From a virus: 31,942 nucleotides of DNA. Below the pieces are notes generated by a model. The model ran no database searches, was not told where the DNA came from, and saw nothing but the letters and a program-made list of their open reading frames with translations. This document shows positions 4,999 to 13,271 of the stretch, in pieces. The stretch covers positions 1 through 31,942 of IMG/VR virus record IMGVR_UViG_3300037468_000435; one strand, given 5' to 3'. A program made the translations under genes and the position numbers. How positions within the stretch are numbered: position 1 is the first letter of the stretch; every line of letters begins with the position of its first letter.

Positions 4999-5774
4999 TG
5001 GTTATGAATTTAAAACAAGATCGCAGTATAACAAAACAAGCAAGGTTCGACATTGATTTGAAAGAGCCCGAGATGACAAAGGACTTGAATGTTACTAGAA
5101 TTAACCAGGCTGTCATTGAAATTACCAAGAAAAATCGCTATGAAATCATGCGTTGTGTGAACTGCCCTATACTCTTGGAATGCTCATATCCCAAAAGAAG
5201 GTTGGAAAAGCTTAGAATTTCAGCAAAGGAAATCTCAGAAAAGATATATAGTGAAGAGATAGAACTCGACAATACTGCAGAGAACATTCTAAGGGCCCAG
5301 AACAAACGTGATCAAGTCTTCAACGGCTACATTCGAGACAATGCTTACCAAGAGTTAAAGAACGACCGCTGTATTTATGAAAGAGAGGAAATCATTAATG
5401 CACTTCAAAGGTTCGTAGATAGCGGCTATGACATCTCCAACCCTCGAGTTTATTTAGTCGTACAGGAATTGATAGGCAATATTCTCAATTCAGGACGTGC
5501 AAACAAAGCATTCACAAATTTGGGGCTAATTCTCAAGAAAGACACACCAGCAGGCCCTATTTATTATAAGAACCCTCTAATTGAAAGTAAAATAGAGTTC
5601 TCAAGATTAATAATCGAAGCAACTGAAGCTTTGGATAGAATGCTTAAATCAGACGAGAAGTCTGTATTGGCTAACAACTTTACGGATCATTTACTCAAAC
5701 AACTTAAGATAAGAGAAAAAGAGCATCATAAAGTTACGATAATAGATATAGAGTCTGAGGAAGACAATAAATAG
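4998..5774 (+). CDS. terS: Candidate terminase small subunit
   Basis: 258 residues. Position directly before the large terminase subunit and a helical P27-like middle part (NPRVYLVVQELIGNILNSG... GPIYYKNPLIESKIEFSRLI) suggest the DNA-recognition subunit of the packaging motor. This is a resemblance by eye, not a proven family match. The N-terminal third carries C53-x2-C56-x5-C62, and C125 lies further on; together these could bind zinc or an iron-sulfur cluster, which is unusual for small terminases. The start at 4998 fits a leaderless transcript from the promoter 27 bp upstream. The C terminus is acidic. The tRNA gene starts 2 nt after its stop, so both are probably on one transcript. Confidence 0.55.
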   Translation: MVMNLKQDRSITKQARFDIDLKEPEMTKDLNVTRINQAVIEITKKNRYEIMRCVNCPILLECSYPKRRLEKLRISAKEISEKIYSEEIELDNTAENILRAQNKRDQVFNGYIRDNAYQELKNDRCIYEREEIINALQRFVDSGYDISNPRVYLVVQELIGNILNSGRANKAFTNLGLILKKDTPAGPIYYKNPLIESKIEFSRLIIEATEALDRMLKSDEKSVLANNFTDHLLKQLKIREKEHHKVTIIDIESEEDNK

Positions 5775-5776
5775 GA

Positions 5777-5849
5777 GGGCGAATAAGCTAACCTGGTAGA
5801 CTACCCGGTTTGCAACCGAGTTATATGGGTTCAAATCCCATTTCGTCCA
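5777..5849 (+). tRNA. tRNA-Ala (anticodon UGC)
   Basis: The cloverleaf can be drawn by eye. Acceptor stem GGGCGAA/TTCGTCC has the G3-U70 wobble that marks alanine tRNAs; discriminator is A73. T8, A14, G18-G19 and A21 are present. The anticodon stem-loop CCCGG-TTTGCAA-CCGAG reads UGC. T arm is ATGGG-TTCAAAT-CCCAT. There is a C-A mismatch in the D stem and another in the anticodon stem, so it is somewhat degenerate. No 3' CCA is encoded. No promoter of its own is visible; it lies 2 nt after the preceding stop codon. Confidence 0.85.
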
Positions 5850-5850
5850 T

Positions 5851-6040
5851 GCCTCGAAAGGGGACATCCAGGGCCTGGAACGTATCAGGACACGTCAAAC
5901 ACTGAGACAAGATACCCAATAATCGACGTAAGCTTGGGTTGAGTGCTCCTTTTGCCGGATATCAGAGGAACAAAACCGGACAGTGCGCATCAGACTTACG
6001 GGTCTGTATCATGGCGTGGGGGACTACTACAACGTTCCCA
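5851..6040 (+). ncRNA. GC-rich structured RNA candidate between terminase genes
   Basis: About 190 nt with 52% GC (94 of 180 bases counted over 5851-6030), far above the AT-rich neighbours. Visible helices: CCTC-GAAA-GGGG (5852-5863, GNRA loop); TCCAG-GGC-CTGGA (5867-5879); ACCCAA/TTGGGT (5914-5919 with 5934-5939); CAGAC/GTCTG (5991-5995 with 6002-6006); TGGGGG with TTCCCA (6017-6022 with 6035-6040). The loop of the third holds CGTAA and that of the fourth TTACG, so they could pair as a kissing loop. No known RNA family is recognised. Alternatively it is a diverged coding region: the frame ending at 6141 is open from 5932 but has no good start codon. Confidence 0.45.
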
Positions 6041-6054
6041 ACATAATATTCAAA

Positions 6055-6141
6055 ATGGAAGAAACAATCTCTTATATTAACATTACGAAGGAGATAGATT
6101 ATATCTTCGATAGATATGGTAAAATAATAGAGAATTTATAA
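6055..6141 (+). CDS. Possible 28-codon leader ORF before large terminase
   Basis: Starts MEETISYINITKEIDYIF and ends with a TAATG overlap onto the large terminase start. No ribosome site lies before its ATG. The same frame is open back to 5932 without a standard start, so it may be the tail of a longer or decayed product. The stop/start overlap suggests it could couple translation of the terminase. Weakly supported. Confidence 0.3.
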   Translation: MEETISYINITKEIDYIFDRYGKIIENL

Positions 6142-7724
6142 TGGAAGAATTTGTAGATGGATGGGTAAAAAGTGCACAAGAAGCCGAAGAGCTTCTGAAA
6201 AGGTTTGAAAGCGATCCTGTTGCTTTTATTGAACTATTCATAGAAAGGGAACTCTCACCCAAACAAAGAGACTTTATCAATTCTACTAAAACTCATAAAC
6301 ACGTAGTTGCAATTTGGAGCAGACAGACGGGCAAGTCAACAGTCATTGCTTCGTACATTGTATGGAGACTTCTTTACGGCACGGGATGTATCATCAATGG
6401 AGAACATATGCCAGAACACATAGCCGTCGTAGCTCCTATTAAAGAACAGCACAATATGATTTATGGTAAGATACGTTCTTTGATTGAGAAGAATGAACAC
6501 ATCTTTGGGTTCATTGAAAAGATGAACTCGGAAGAAATTCGTATGAAGAATGGAAATGAAGCGAAGTTTATGTCTGCAAGTCCTGGAGCTCATATTAGAG
6601 GATATACAGCCACTTGCATCGTTATAGATGAGTCTCAAGATGTAATAGACGACAAATACTCAGCCGACATTATGCCATTTGGTTCTACAACTAACGCACT
6701 GGTAATTGAAGCTGGAACTCCGAAGACAAAGAATCATTTCTTTGCCACTACAACGGATCGCTCGGGAAAAATCAAGGTAGTTCGACAGCCTTGGTTCGAA
6801 TGTCCTTTCATTAGTAAAGAATACGTAATGGGCCAAAAGGCCATAAGCCCAGACGCACTATGGCGGCAAGAATACTTATGCGAGTTCATAGAGGAAGGAG
6901 TTTTGGTTTTCCCAAGTAGGCTGTTTGAGCCTGAAGAGAAGGCAGGAAAACTTACTGGTAGATGGAATTTAGCAGATTATTCTTATATCGATAAGCCCGA
7001 AAAATTAACGAAAGAAAAAATGATTATGATTAATGCCTCATTCAATGATGGCGCCCAATATGCAGCTGGATTGGACCTCGGTAGACAGAACGACCAAACA
7101 GTTTATACTATATATAGGGTGGATACTCGTCCGATTAAGATAGAAGTTATGCTTGATTTTCCTTTAGATACGAACTATAAGGTAATTGCGGCCACGATCT
7201 CGAACTTCCATAAGGTGTATCAGCCGTCCGAATTCAATATAGACTACACCAACGAAAAGAGTTTCATCGAGATGCTACAGGAAAACAACATTCCTGTAGT
7301 CGTGGACCCAAAAATGACCCGTGGAGCTATCCAATTTACCTCTAAAAACAAGTCTGAGATGGTAAATACGGTCAAAATATTGCTCGAAAACTTCCAATTA
7401 TGTGTTCCAAGGAATGCAGAACAGCTTATTTCACAGTTCTTAAATCAGCAATTCGAGATGTCAGAGCAAGGAAAATACAAGTTTTTTCATCCCTCAAATG
7501 AGCACGATGATGCTTTATGGAGCACTTTGCTTGCTTTAAAGAACGTTACACTGCTTACTGCTATGGATATTATCACCTGGAAGAATCCTTGGGAACATTT
7601 TGATGACAAAGTGCATGGTGAAAATAGGAAAACAGCAGGAGAAGTGCTTGCTACGAACCAAAGATTTGCACGTGAAAGACGAGAATATGTTCCTGCAGAA
7701 CAAAGACGTAGTGCAAGGTTTTGA
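6141..7724 (+). CDS. terL: Terminase large subunit (packaging ATPase and nuclease)
   Basis: 527 residues, usual length for the family. It powers DNA translocation into the prohead and cuts the concatemer. The N-terminal ATPase has a Walker A motif SRQTGKST (residues 60-67), Walker B CIVIDE (159-164) with the catalytic Glu, and a likely coupling motif EAGTPKTKN (190-198). The C-terminal RNase H-like nuclease has the acidic residues expected: D312 in YAAGLDLG, D368 in NIDYT and the HDDA pair near 455-458. A basic C-terminal tail (RRSARF) follows. The start overlaps the stop of the short frame upstream. Works with the candidate small subunit at 4998 and the portal at 7788. Confidence 0.95.
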   Translation: MEEFVDGWVKSAQEAEELLKRFESDPVAFIELFIERELSPKQRDFINSTKTHKHVVAIWSRQTGKSTVIASYIVWRLLYGTGCIINGEHMPEHIAVVAPIKEQHNMIYGKIRSLIEKNEHIFGFIEKMNSEEIRMKNGNEAKFMSASPGAHIRGYTATCIVIDESQDVIDDKYSADIMPFGSTTNALVIEAGTPKTKNHFFATTTDRSGKIKVVRQPWFECPFISKEYVMGQKAISPDALWRQEYLCEFIEEGVLVFPSRLFEPEEKAGKLTGRWNLADYSYIDKPEKLTKEKMIMINASFNDGAQYAAGLDLGRQNDQTVYTIYRVDTRPIKIEVMLDFPLDTNYKVIAATISNFHKVYQPSEFNIDYTNEKSFIEMLQENNIPVVVDPKMTRGAIQFTSKNKSEMVNTVKILLENFQLCVPRNAEQLISQFLNQQFEMSEQGKYKFFHPSNEHDDALWSTLLALKNVTLLTAMDIITWKNPWEHFDDKVHGENRKTAGEVLATNQRFARERREYVPAEQRRSARF

Positions 7725-7749
7725 AGCTTTGCGTAGTCCCAATATTAAA

Positions 7750-7774
7750 ATAGAAAACTTTATAAATATCAAAA
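7750..7774 (+). promoter_or_regulatory. Late promoter 1 (portal module)
   Basis: ATAGAAAAC then TTTATAAATATCAAAA, one mismatch from the promoters at 14905 and 19743. The TATA box is centred near 7763. About 25 bp downstream is the ATG at 7788, so the portal transcript is predicted to be leaderless. Confidence 0.8.
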
Positions 7775-7787
7775 GTTAATGTATATT

Positions 7788-9938
7788 ATGGCAAATAATA
7801 CTTCTGATGATAATAAAATACTTCTAGCAGGAGCTGATGGGAAATCAGATTTAGATAATGGCTTTGGTTCTTTTTCTTCAAATGATGAATTGAAAAAATA
7901 TCAGACTATCATCGACGATGCTAAGAGGGAAAGATCGATGAACAAAGACTTCGTTAAAGATATGGAAAAAGTCTACGAAGAATTTAAAAATAAAGGTGTA
8001 TTTAATGAGGATGGTTCTTTTAATGAAAACCGTGCAATGGTCAAGGGAAACGTAAGAGATTTAAAATCTTGGTCAAATGCAAATCCATCTCTTATTCTTG
8101 AAGTTGCTGATAATGCAAAAGTAAGGCTATGGGAAAGAAAAAACAAATATGAAGACGCTGGAGAAAACTTCGTTGTGAAGGAAAAAGTTGAGACAGCAGA
8201 AGATGATAGGGTTTTAGGTATTCCTTATGCACAGGCTATGGCAGGAGACAGAGTATTTATAATAAACGGGAAAATATTCACAGGTTGGGCCTTATATTTC
8301 TCGCTTTCATCAATTAAATCACCCGAAGACTATGCAAGAAATGTTGACTTGGTTTACAACGTACCTTATCTATTCGCAAGCATTCAGCTTAAAGCTCAAT
8401 TAGGTCTTGGTTGTGGTTTCGATGTTAATTATGGAGCTGAATCTGATGAAACTGCAGAAGAAAAGCTCACTAAGAAATTCTTATTTGACAAACTCAAGAT
8501 TAATACACAAAAATTAGTAAAGACTGGCTTCCATTTATTCTCATACGGGAACTCGTACTGGGCCATCAGGAGGGATGCTAACGGTAATCCTGATAAAATA
8601 ACAATTCTACAGCCAGAAAGGCTCAAGATATTCTTGGACCCAATGACTACAAGGATTATGTTCTATATCTATCTTCCCCCGATCATAGGTGGAACAACCA
8701 TAGCATCCTATCCTTCTGATGGGAAAGTTAATCCTAACATCCTCACCGGGATGACCTTGAGCTATCCTACACCCATAGTGATGCATCCCGAGGATGTTTT
8801 ACATTTTAAGATAAACGACTTTACAGAGTATCCATTCGGTTTCTCTGATGTAAAGACTTGTCTTGACCCAGCAACAGCAAGACTTGATGTAAATATCTTA
8901 GCTCCTATTATCTTTAAGAAGTATTCGAAACCTATGGTACATTGGGCTTTGAATACAGAAGGTATGGGACCTAAACAAGTTGAAGATAAAAAGACTGAAA
9001 TGGTTAATATGTTAGAGAATATGGAACCAGGTTCAGACCCTGTAACTACTGATAGGTGGAAACCTACTATAATTTCTGTGACGGACAAAGGGCAGGCTAT
9101 GTTCAATCTTACCGGAGATATGGACACACAGATTTTCGCTGCTACGGGTGCCCCCGAGACTTACTTCAAGTCTAAAGGTTCAACTGATAGAATGATTTCA
9201 GAACAAGATAAGACATTCTTGTCTCGATTGAAAATCCCTCAAGAGATCGTAGCAGACCAAATTGAGGAAAAACTAATCAAGCCAAGGATATACTATGAAT
9301 TGTGCAAAAAACAGGCTGCCAAGAAGTTGCTCGGCGAGGCCGACCAATTAGATGACTTCCTTAAATCTTTCGATAGCTGGATGGCATCTGAACCAAAGAT
9401 ACCAAAAGTGAAATGGAAAGAGATATTCAAACAAGATGAAACACAATTAATTGCAAATACAGTTGTTCTACTCAATAATGGAATAATTGATAAGAACAGA
9501 GCTGCAGCAAAATTAGGAATTATAACACCATCTGACCAGGGTAAACAAGATTTATATAAAACCGGAATAGATGACCCAATCTCTCACGAAGCTAAGATAA
9601 ATGAAGATATCGCTAAAGCTCAGCAAGAACAAAAAGTAAGAGATGAATCAGGAAAAGATAACAATCCTAATATGCAAAATCAAATGCAGCAATTAAGAGG
9701 ACAAGCTGTTGTAACTGGCCAGAAGGATCAATCTTCAAGAAACATAAATGATGTGAAAGACCCATCACAATTAGGAGGGTCTAGATATGCACAACACGAA
9801 ACACACGGTAAGCAAGGAGATTTATCACAGAAGTCAAGTGGATTAAAAGCTAAACCACCAGAAACAGCAGATAATGCAATCAAAGTAGGTTCAAAGATAG
9901 ATGTCGTTGACGGAGTAATAATCAAATATGATAACTAA
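7788..9938 (+). CDS. Portal protein
   Basis: 716 residues from the ATG at 7788. The in-frame ATG at 7779 is too close to the TATA box to be transcribed as a start. It forms the dodecameric ring at the capsid vertex through which DNA enters and to which the terminase and connectors bind. Characteristic portal sequence includes LVYNVPYLFASIQLKA, KITILQPERLKIFLDP, HPEDVLHFKIND and FGFSDVKTCLDPATARLDV, followed by the long helical clip/stem part. The last 130 residues are Gln/Lys-rich and low in complexity (QEQKVRDESGKDNNPNMQNQ), probably a disordered tail; this makes it longer than many portals. Start of the first late module. Confidence 0.92.
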   Translation: MANNTSDDNKILLAGADGKSDLDNGFGSFSSNDELKKYQTIIDDAKRERSMNKDFVKDMEKVYEEFKNKGVFNEDGSFNENRAMVKGNVRDLKSWSNANPSLILEVADNAKVRLWERKNKYEDAGENFVVKEKVETAEDDRVLGIPYAQAMAGDRVFIINGKIFTGWALYFSLSSIKSPEDYARNVDLVYNVPYLFASIQLKAQLGLGCGFDVNYGAESDETAEEKLTKKFLFDKLKINTQKLVKTGFHLFSYGNSYWAIRRDANGNPDKITILQPERLKIFLDPMTTRIMFYIYLPPIIGGTTIASYPSDGKVNPNILTGMTLSYPTPIVMHPEDVLHFKINDFTEYPFGFSDVKTCLDPATARLDVNILAPIIFKKYSKPMVHWALNTEGMGPKQVEDKKTEMVNMLENMEPGSDPVTTDRWKPTIISVTDKGQAMFNLTGDMDTQIFAATGAPETYFKSKGSTDRMISEQDKTFLSRLKIPQEIVADQIEEKLIKPRIYYELCKKQAAKKLLGEADQLDDFLKSFDSWMASEPKIPKVKWKEIFKQDETQLIANTVVLLNNGIIDKNRAAAKLGIITPSDQGKQDLYKTGIDDPISHEAKINEDIAKAQQEQKVRDESGKDNNPNMQNQMQQLRGQAVVTGQKDQSSRNINDVKDPSQLGGSRYAQHETHGKQGDLSQKSSGLKAKPPETADNAIKVGSKIDVVDGVIIKYDN

Positions 9939-10365
9939 TAATATGTATCCGGTGCTATATTCTGATTTCCTTAGAATTAAAAGTACTGGGAATTATGTTA
10001 TTATGTATGCAATTTTAGATGATAGAGTTCATTTAGAAATGGCAATAGAAAACGGCGTTTTTGTAACTCAGAAGTTTCTAACAGATATTGATGCTGAAAT
10101 AGAAAAGAAAGCAGATAATTATAGGAATGATAAAACAGAGATGTTTTTGAAAATGTCTTTAAACACTAACACTTTCTATAGATACTATCCTACTAAAGAA
10201 CAGATAGGAGAATTGAAGAAAATTAAACTCTACAAGAATTTGGAAGTTAAGGAAATTGTAGTTGGTGTTTATGATGCTAAGAATTTGAAGATATTCGAAT
10301 CAGACCAGTTAATAAAAGCTTTCAATGGCAATACACTCATAATGAAAGCACATAAGGTGAAATAA
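9928..10365 (+). CDS. Hypothetical protein, portal-linked
   Basis: 145 residues, alpha/beta, no recognised family. Overlaps the portal gene by 11 nt (GGAG lies 12 nt before the first ATG); an alternative ATG at 9943 lacks a ribosome site. Motifs worth noting: YSDFLRIKSTGNYVIMYAILDDRVHLEM and a second half rich in Lys and Ile. Position suggests a head-assembly or neck protein but nothing in the sequence proves it. Overlaps the next gene by one base. Confidence 0.6.
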   Translation: MITNNMYPVLYSDFLRIKSTGNYVIMYAILDDRVHLEMAIENGVFVTQKFLTDIDAEIEKKADNYRNDKTEMFLKMSLNTNTFYRYYPTKEQIGELKKIKLYKNLEVKEIVVGVYDAKNLKIFESDQLIKAFNGNTLIMKAHKVK

Positions 10366-10796
10366 TGGTAGTTCAACCTATGTGGTATAGGACGTTCCTG
10401 AATGATGAAAATGGACAACCCTACACAATTGCAAATCCATTACCTGTTGATGCAACTTTAACTGGAGCTACTGTTTATACAGTCCCACCATATTGCTATT
10501 CCGGAGATTTCGTAGGTAATCAAGCAGATGTTGTTTTGGTTACTCCTCCTGCAGGAAAGCAATTAGAGGCAATTGGTTGTTTTGTAACAGGTCAATCAGC
10601 TGTATTCGATTTAAAGATTTACTTCAAGACTTCAGGAATTGTTGTTCAACAACATTTCGTAAACGGAACACTTGGAGCTTATATTCCTACAAAATTGACA
10701 GGTGCAATCAATGAACCAATATCATTATTGATAACAGGTTCTGGTGTAGCTGATAAATGGTTTGTAGTTGTTAATTATGCATTGGTGCCGCCATGA
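10365..10796 (+). CDS. Small beta-rich virion protein (head/neck decoration candidate)
   Basis: 143 residues, predicted beta sandwich, no helices of note. The N-terminal IANPLPVDATL stretch is typical of small phage surface proteins. The rest (PAGKQLEAIGCFVTGQSAVFDLKIYFKTSG ... KWFVVVNYALVPP) has the alternating pattern of a jelly-roll-like fold. AGGTGA ribosome site. First of several such proteins at 10365-13679. Inference: decorates the capsid or neck; no catalytic features seen. Confidence 0.6.
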   Translation: MVVQPMWYRTFLNDENGQPYTIANPLPVDATLTGATVYTVPPYCYSGDFVGNQADVVLVTPPAGKQLEAIGCFVTGQSAVFDLKIYFKTSGIVVQQHFVNGTLGAYIPTKLTGAINEPISLLITGSGVADKWFVVVNYALVPP

Positions 10797-11215
10797 GTAC
10801 AATAACAGGAACAGATCCATCTGGTTTGATTAAAGCAATTCAAACTGATGTATATGGAAATTTGATAGTAATTACAAATCCCGAAGTACATTCAAAAGTT
10901 GTAATATATGGTGATCAAATGGTTGGTGCAGGAGCTACTATGGTATTAGCAACTTATACAGTCCCAGCTAGTAAGAGATTTTTTTATAAAGGAGGTCTTG
11001 TTGGAGGTGGTGAAGAAGGACAATTTAGTTTTGAAATATCCACTGCAAGAATTGGATTATGGAGAAATAGCGGTTCTGCTAAAAGTGCTGTAATTACGTT
11101 TCCAGAATTTCCAGAAGCTTCAACAGGTGCTATTATTACTATTAGTGTAAAAAATATAAGCAATAAAACAAGACAATTCGAAGCTACTCTATATGGGTAT
11201 ACTATGGTAATTTAA
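10793..11215 (+). CDS. Small beta-rich virion protein (head/neck decoration candidate)
   Basis: 140 residues. The N-terminal part (TGTDPSGLIKAIQTDVYGNLIV) looks like a virion-binding linker. Residues 35-140 are a predicted beta sandwich (LATYTVPASKRFFYKGG ... ISVKNISNKTRQFEATLYGY). ATGA-type overlap with the preceding gene. Likely a surface protein of head or neck, by composition and context only. Confidence 0.6.
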   Translation: MSTITGTDPSGLIKAIQTDVYGNLIVITNPEVHSKVVIYGDQMVGAGATMVLATYTVPASKRFFYKGGLVGGGEEGQFSFEISTARIGLWRNSGSAKSAVITFPEFPEASTGAIITISVKNISNKTRQFEATLYGYTMVI

Positions 11216-11228
11216 GGAGGAGACAAAA

Positions 11229-11381
11229 ATGGATTTAAGTGAACAAAAGAAAAAATTAGCAAAACTGGAAACAGAATTCAATATCATGAAGCTCGAAACG
11301 AGACTCATGGAGATGGACGAAGAAAAAATAAAAATTCAAGAGTCTATTGAGAAACAAAGACAGTCATTGAAGGAGGTATAG
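11229..11381 (+). CDS. Small coiled-coil protein
   Basis: 50 residues, almost entirely one amphipathic coiled coil (KKLAKLETEFNIMKLETRL). Ribosome site AAGGAGGAG lies just upstream of the ATG. Its last codons contain the GGAGG ribosome site of the next gene, 4 nt before that start. Might be a chaperone or trimerisation partner for the beta proteins on either side. A similar small helical gene sits at 12174. Confidence 0.6.
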   Translation: MDLSEQKKKLAKLETEFNIMKLETRLMEMDEEKIKIQESIEKQRQSLKEV

Positions 11382-11385
11382 AACG

Positions 11386-12147
11386 ATGGCAGACGAATTC
11401 GGACAATGGGTTAAAGGTCTTTCGGAAGCGAATGACACAATAGTCAGTACTGATGGTTTACTACCAGTAGCTGTAAAAAAAGGGACAACGTGGGTACCAT
11501 TTGAAGTGGACTCAAGCACTGGTTACTGGCCAGTTGATGTAAAGAACAGTTCAATTGCTGTAACTGGAACTGTAGCAGTTTCAGGTGTTACGGGTGATGT
11601 AGGTGTTATAAATGGAACAACTCCATTTGACGTAAATGTCACAAACACAAGTATAGCAGTAACTGGAACGTTCTTTCAAACAACACAACCAGTATCTTTT
11701 ACAAGACTTGATTACACCACAGATGATGTAGCACTTTATGGTTCAACAGGAAACCAGCTTGTAGTAAATACAGATGGAAGTATAAATGTAGCATTTTCAA
11801 GTACAGCTTCTGTAAATACATACCACAGAAATTCAGCAACACTTGTTAAAGGAACTCCAAATACAGTTGTAACAAGATCACCTGGTGCAAATGAATATTT
11901 CAAAGCATTTAGTGTAACTGGAACTGGATTATGCCACTGGGAACTACAATTAGGAACTACAGGTTCAGAAGTCACAATAATGGATGTATGGACAACACCA
12001 AGCCATCCATTTGAATATGTTGACATACCTGATAGCTTACTTGTATCAAGCACGCAGACAATCAGAGTTAGAGGAACTAATTCAGAAAATGCAGCAAGTC
12101 CAGCAAGTGACTTTACAGGATACGCAACATTGATAAGAACTACATAA
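11386..12147 (+). CDS. Beta-rich virion surface protein with internal repeat
   Basis: 253 residues. Residues 40-105 contain related repeats (NSSIAVTGTVAVSGVTG and NTSIAVTGTFFQT) of the VTGTVAV type common in head fibres and tail fibres. The C-terminal 110 residues look like a separate beta sandwich (KAFSVTGTGLCHWELQLGTTG ... FTGYATLIRTT). GGAGG ribosome site. A T-rich terminator-like run (12150-12172) follows. Inferred to be a capsid or neck fibre. Confidence 0.65.
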   Translation: MADEFGQWVKGLSEANDTIVSTDGLLPVAVKKGTTWVPFEVDSSTGYWPVDVKNSSIAVTGTVAVSGVTGDVGVINGTTPFDVNVTNTSIAVTGTFFQTTQPVSFTRLDYTTDDVALYGSTGNQLVVNTDGSINVAFSSTASVNTYHRNSATLVKGTPNTVVTRSPGANEYFKAFSVTGTGLCHWELQLGTTGSEVTIMDVWTTPSHPFEYVDIPDSLLVSSTQTIRVRGTNSENAASPASDFTGYATLIRTT

Positions 12148-12173
12148 GTAGTTTATTTTTTTTATTTTTTATT

Positions 12174-12362
12174 ATGATAAGATACAGCCACAAAGTTTTG
12201 TTGAAGAAAAACCAAACTCAACTATTGGGTCTTCAACATGATTTGGCCTTATGCGGAAGAAATGAAAAGATTGAACAGTTAATAGAGGAAAAGAAAAAAC
12301 AAATCGAATGGATTGAAAAAGAAATTGAAGAGGGTAAGGACCCAGGTGTCCACATACTATAA
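12174..12362 (+). CDS. Small coiled-coil protein
   Basis: 62 residues. Residues 8-52 are helical, ending in a strongly charged coiled coil (EKIEQLIEEKKKQIEWIEKE). The start follows a T-rich tract and no clear ribosome site is visible, so the start is less certain. It ends one base into the next gene (TAATG). Pairs in position and type with the coiled-coil gene at 11229. Function unknown. Confidence 0.5.
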   Translation: MIRYSHKVLLKKNQTQLLGLQHDLALCGRNEKIEQLIEEKKKQIEWIEKEIEEGKDPGVHIL

Positions 12363-12982
12363 TGGCAACACAAGATATTTCAATATGGGATGAAGCGAAT
12401 ACTAAAGCAGTAGATATAATTACTGATAGTAGTTCAAAAAATAGACTTATGGTTGATGCTAAAGTATCTACTTCTCCTGGAACTTATGTTGATAATGAAG
12501 TTACTGCTATGATTGAAGCAGGTCAAGCTTTTACAGCAAACTCAAATGCAGTTATAACGATAAATGCAAATACAACTCTTTATATTCAACTTGTCACACC
12601 AGCATCTCCTGAAATACATTTAAGAGATGTATCATTAAATATTACAAAAGGAGGAGCTTCAGTTCCCACAAATATGTATTTATCAGAAGCTCCAACAGTA
12701 ACTACTGATGGAACTCAACTTATTGTTTTTAATACAAATAGAAATAGTACGAATACAGCAACTATGATTGTTTATTCAGGTTCAACAGTATCAAATACTG
12801 GAACAAGATTACTTGCTTATGTAACTCACACAGATTGGGAAACTTACGTATCTCCATCTTATACTTCACCTTTTAAATGGATATTGAAACCAAGCACAAA
12901 ATATTTAATCACAATAGAAAATCCAAGCAACCAGTCAATTAGTATGACTTGGTTTGTATTTTGGCTAGAGGAGGATCACTAA
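12362..12982 (+). CDS. Beta-rich virion protein
   Basis: 206 residues, predicted beta sandwich of a type often met in phage structural clusters. Recognisable pattern: a short N-terminal arm, then TLYIQLVTPASPEIHLRDVSLN, a middle part with NTNRNSTNTATMIVYSG, then PFKWILKPSTKYLITIENPSNQS and an aromatic C terminus. No enzymatic residues seen. Overlaps the preceding stop and the next start (TAATG on both sides). Likely a head or neck surface protein. Confidence 0.6.
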   Translation: MATQDISIWDEANTKAVDIITDSSSKNRLMVDAKVSTSPGTYVDNEVTAMIEAGQAFTANSNAVITINANTTLYIQLVTPASPEIHLRDVSLNITKGGASVPTNMYLSEAPTVTTDGTQLIVFNTNRNSTNTATMIVYSGSTVSNTGTRLLAYVTHTDWETYVSPSYTSPFKWILKPSTKYLITIENPSNQSISMTWFVFWLEEDH

Positions 12983-13269
12983 TGGCTTACTATCTATATA
13001 TGGCAAGGATAATGACAGATACAACTAATTGTTATGGTTTTGATAATACAGCTGAAGCTGCTAATAAAACAGACTTTGATACAAATTATAAAGCTAGTTG
13101 TATTCAAGTAGATGATTTAGAAAATCAAGAATCTACATTTATTGTAAGATTAACTTATGCTCAATTCAAAGTAAAAATAGATGGAACTAATATCCTTTGG
13201 ACAGATGTAAAATTAGAAATAGCAACTAATCATTACGATTTATATTTGTTAACAAATGGACCGGTGTAA
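12982..13269 (+). CDS. Hypothetical small virion-cluster protein
   Basis: 95 residues from the ATG at 12982, which has a GAGGAGG ribosome site and overlaps the previous stop; the frame is open further upstream but without a ribosome site. Mixed alpha/beta with a central STFIVRLTYAQFKVKIDG strand pair. No recognised family. Sits inside the beta-protein cluster, 2 nt before the next gene. Confidence 0.55.
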   Translation: MAYYLYMARIMTDTTNCYGFDNTAEAANKTDFDTNYKASCIQVDDLENQESTFIVRLTYAQFKVKIDGTNILWTDVKLEIATNHYDLYLLTNGPV

Positions 13270-13271
13270 AA

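Noticed and set aside
5777-5849. tRNA as an integration (att) site
   Set aside because: The tRNA is complete, lies between packaging genes, and no integrase or partial tRNA repeat is visible in the window.
5851-6040. GC-rich RNA as RNase P RNA, SRP RNA, tmRNA, group I intron or hammerhead ribozyme
   Set aside because: The conserved core words of these families were looked for by eye and not found.
5849-6044. A frame starting ATG at 5849 that would continue past one TGA, suggesting stop-codon recoding
   Set aside because: A single TGA in GC-rich DNA is expected by chance; other frames there are also partly open, and no other gene in the window shows in-frame TGA.
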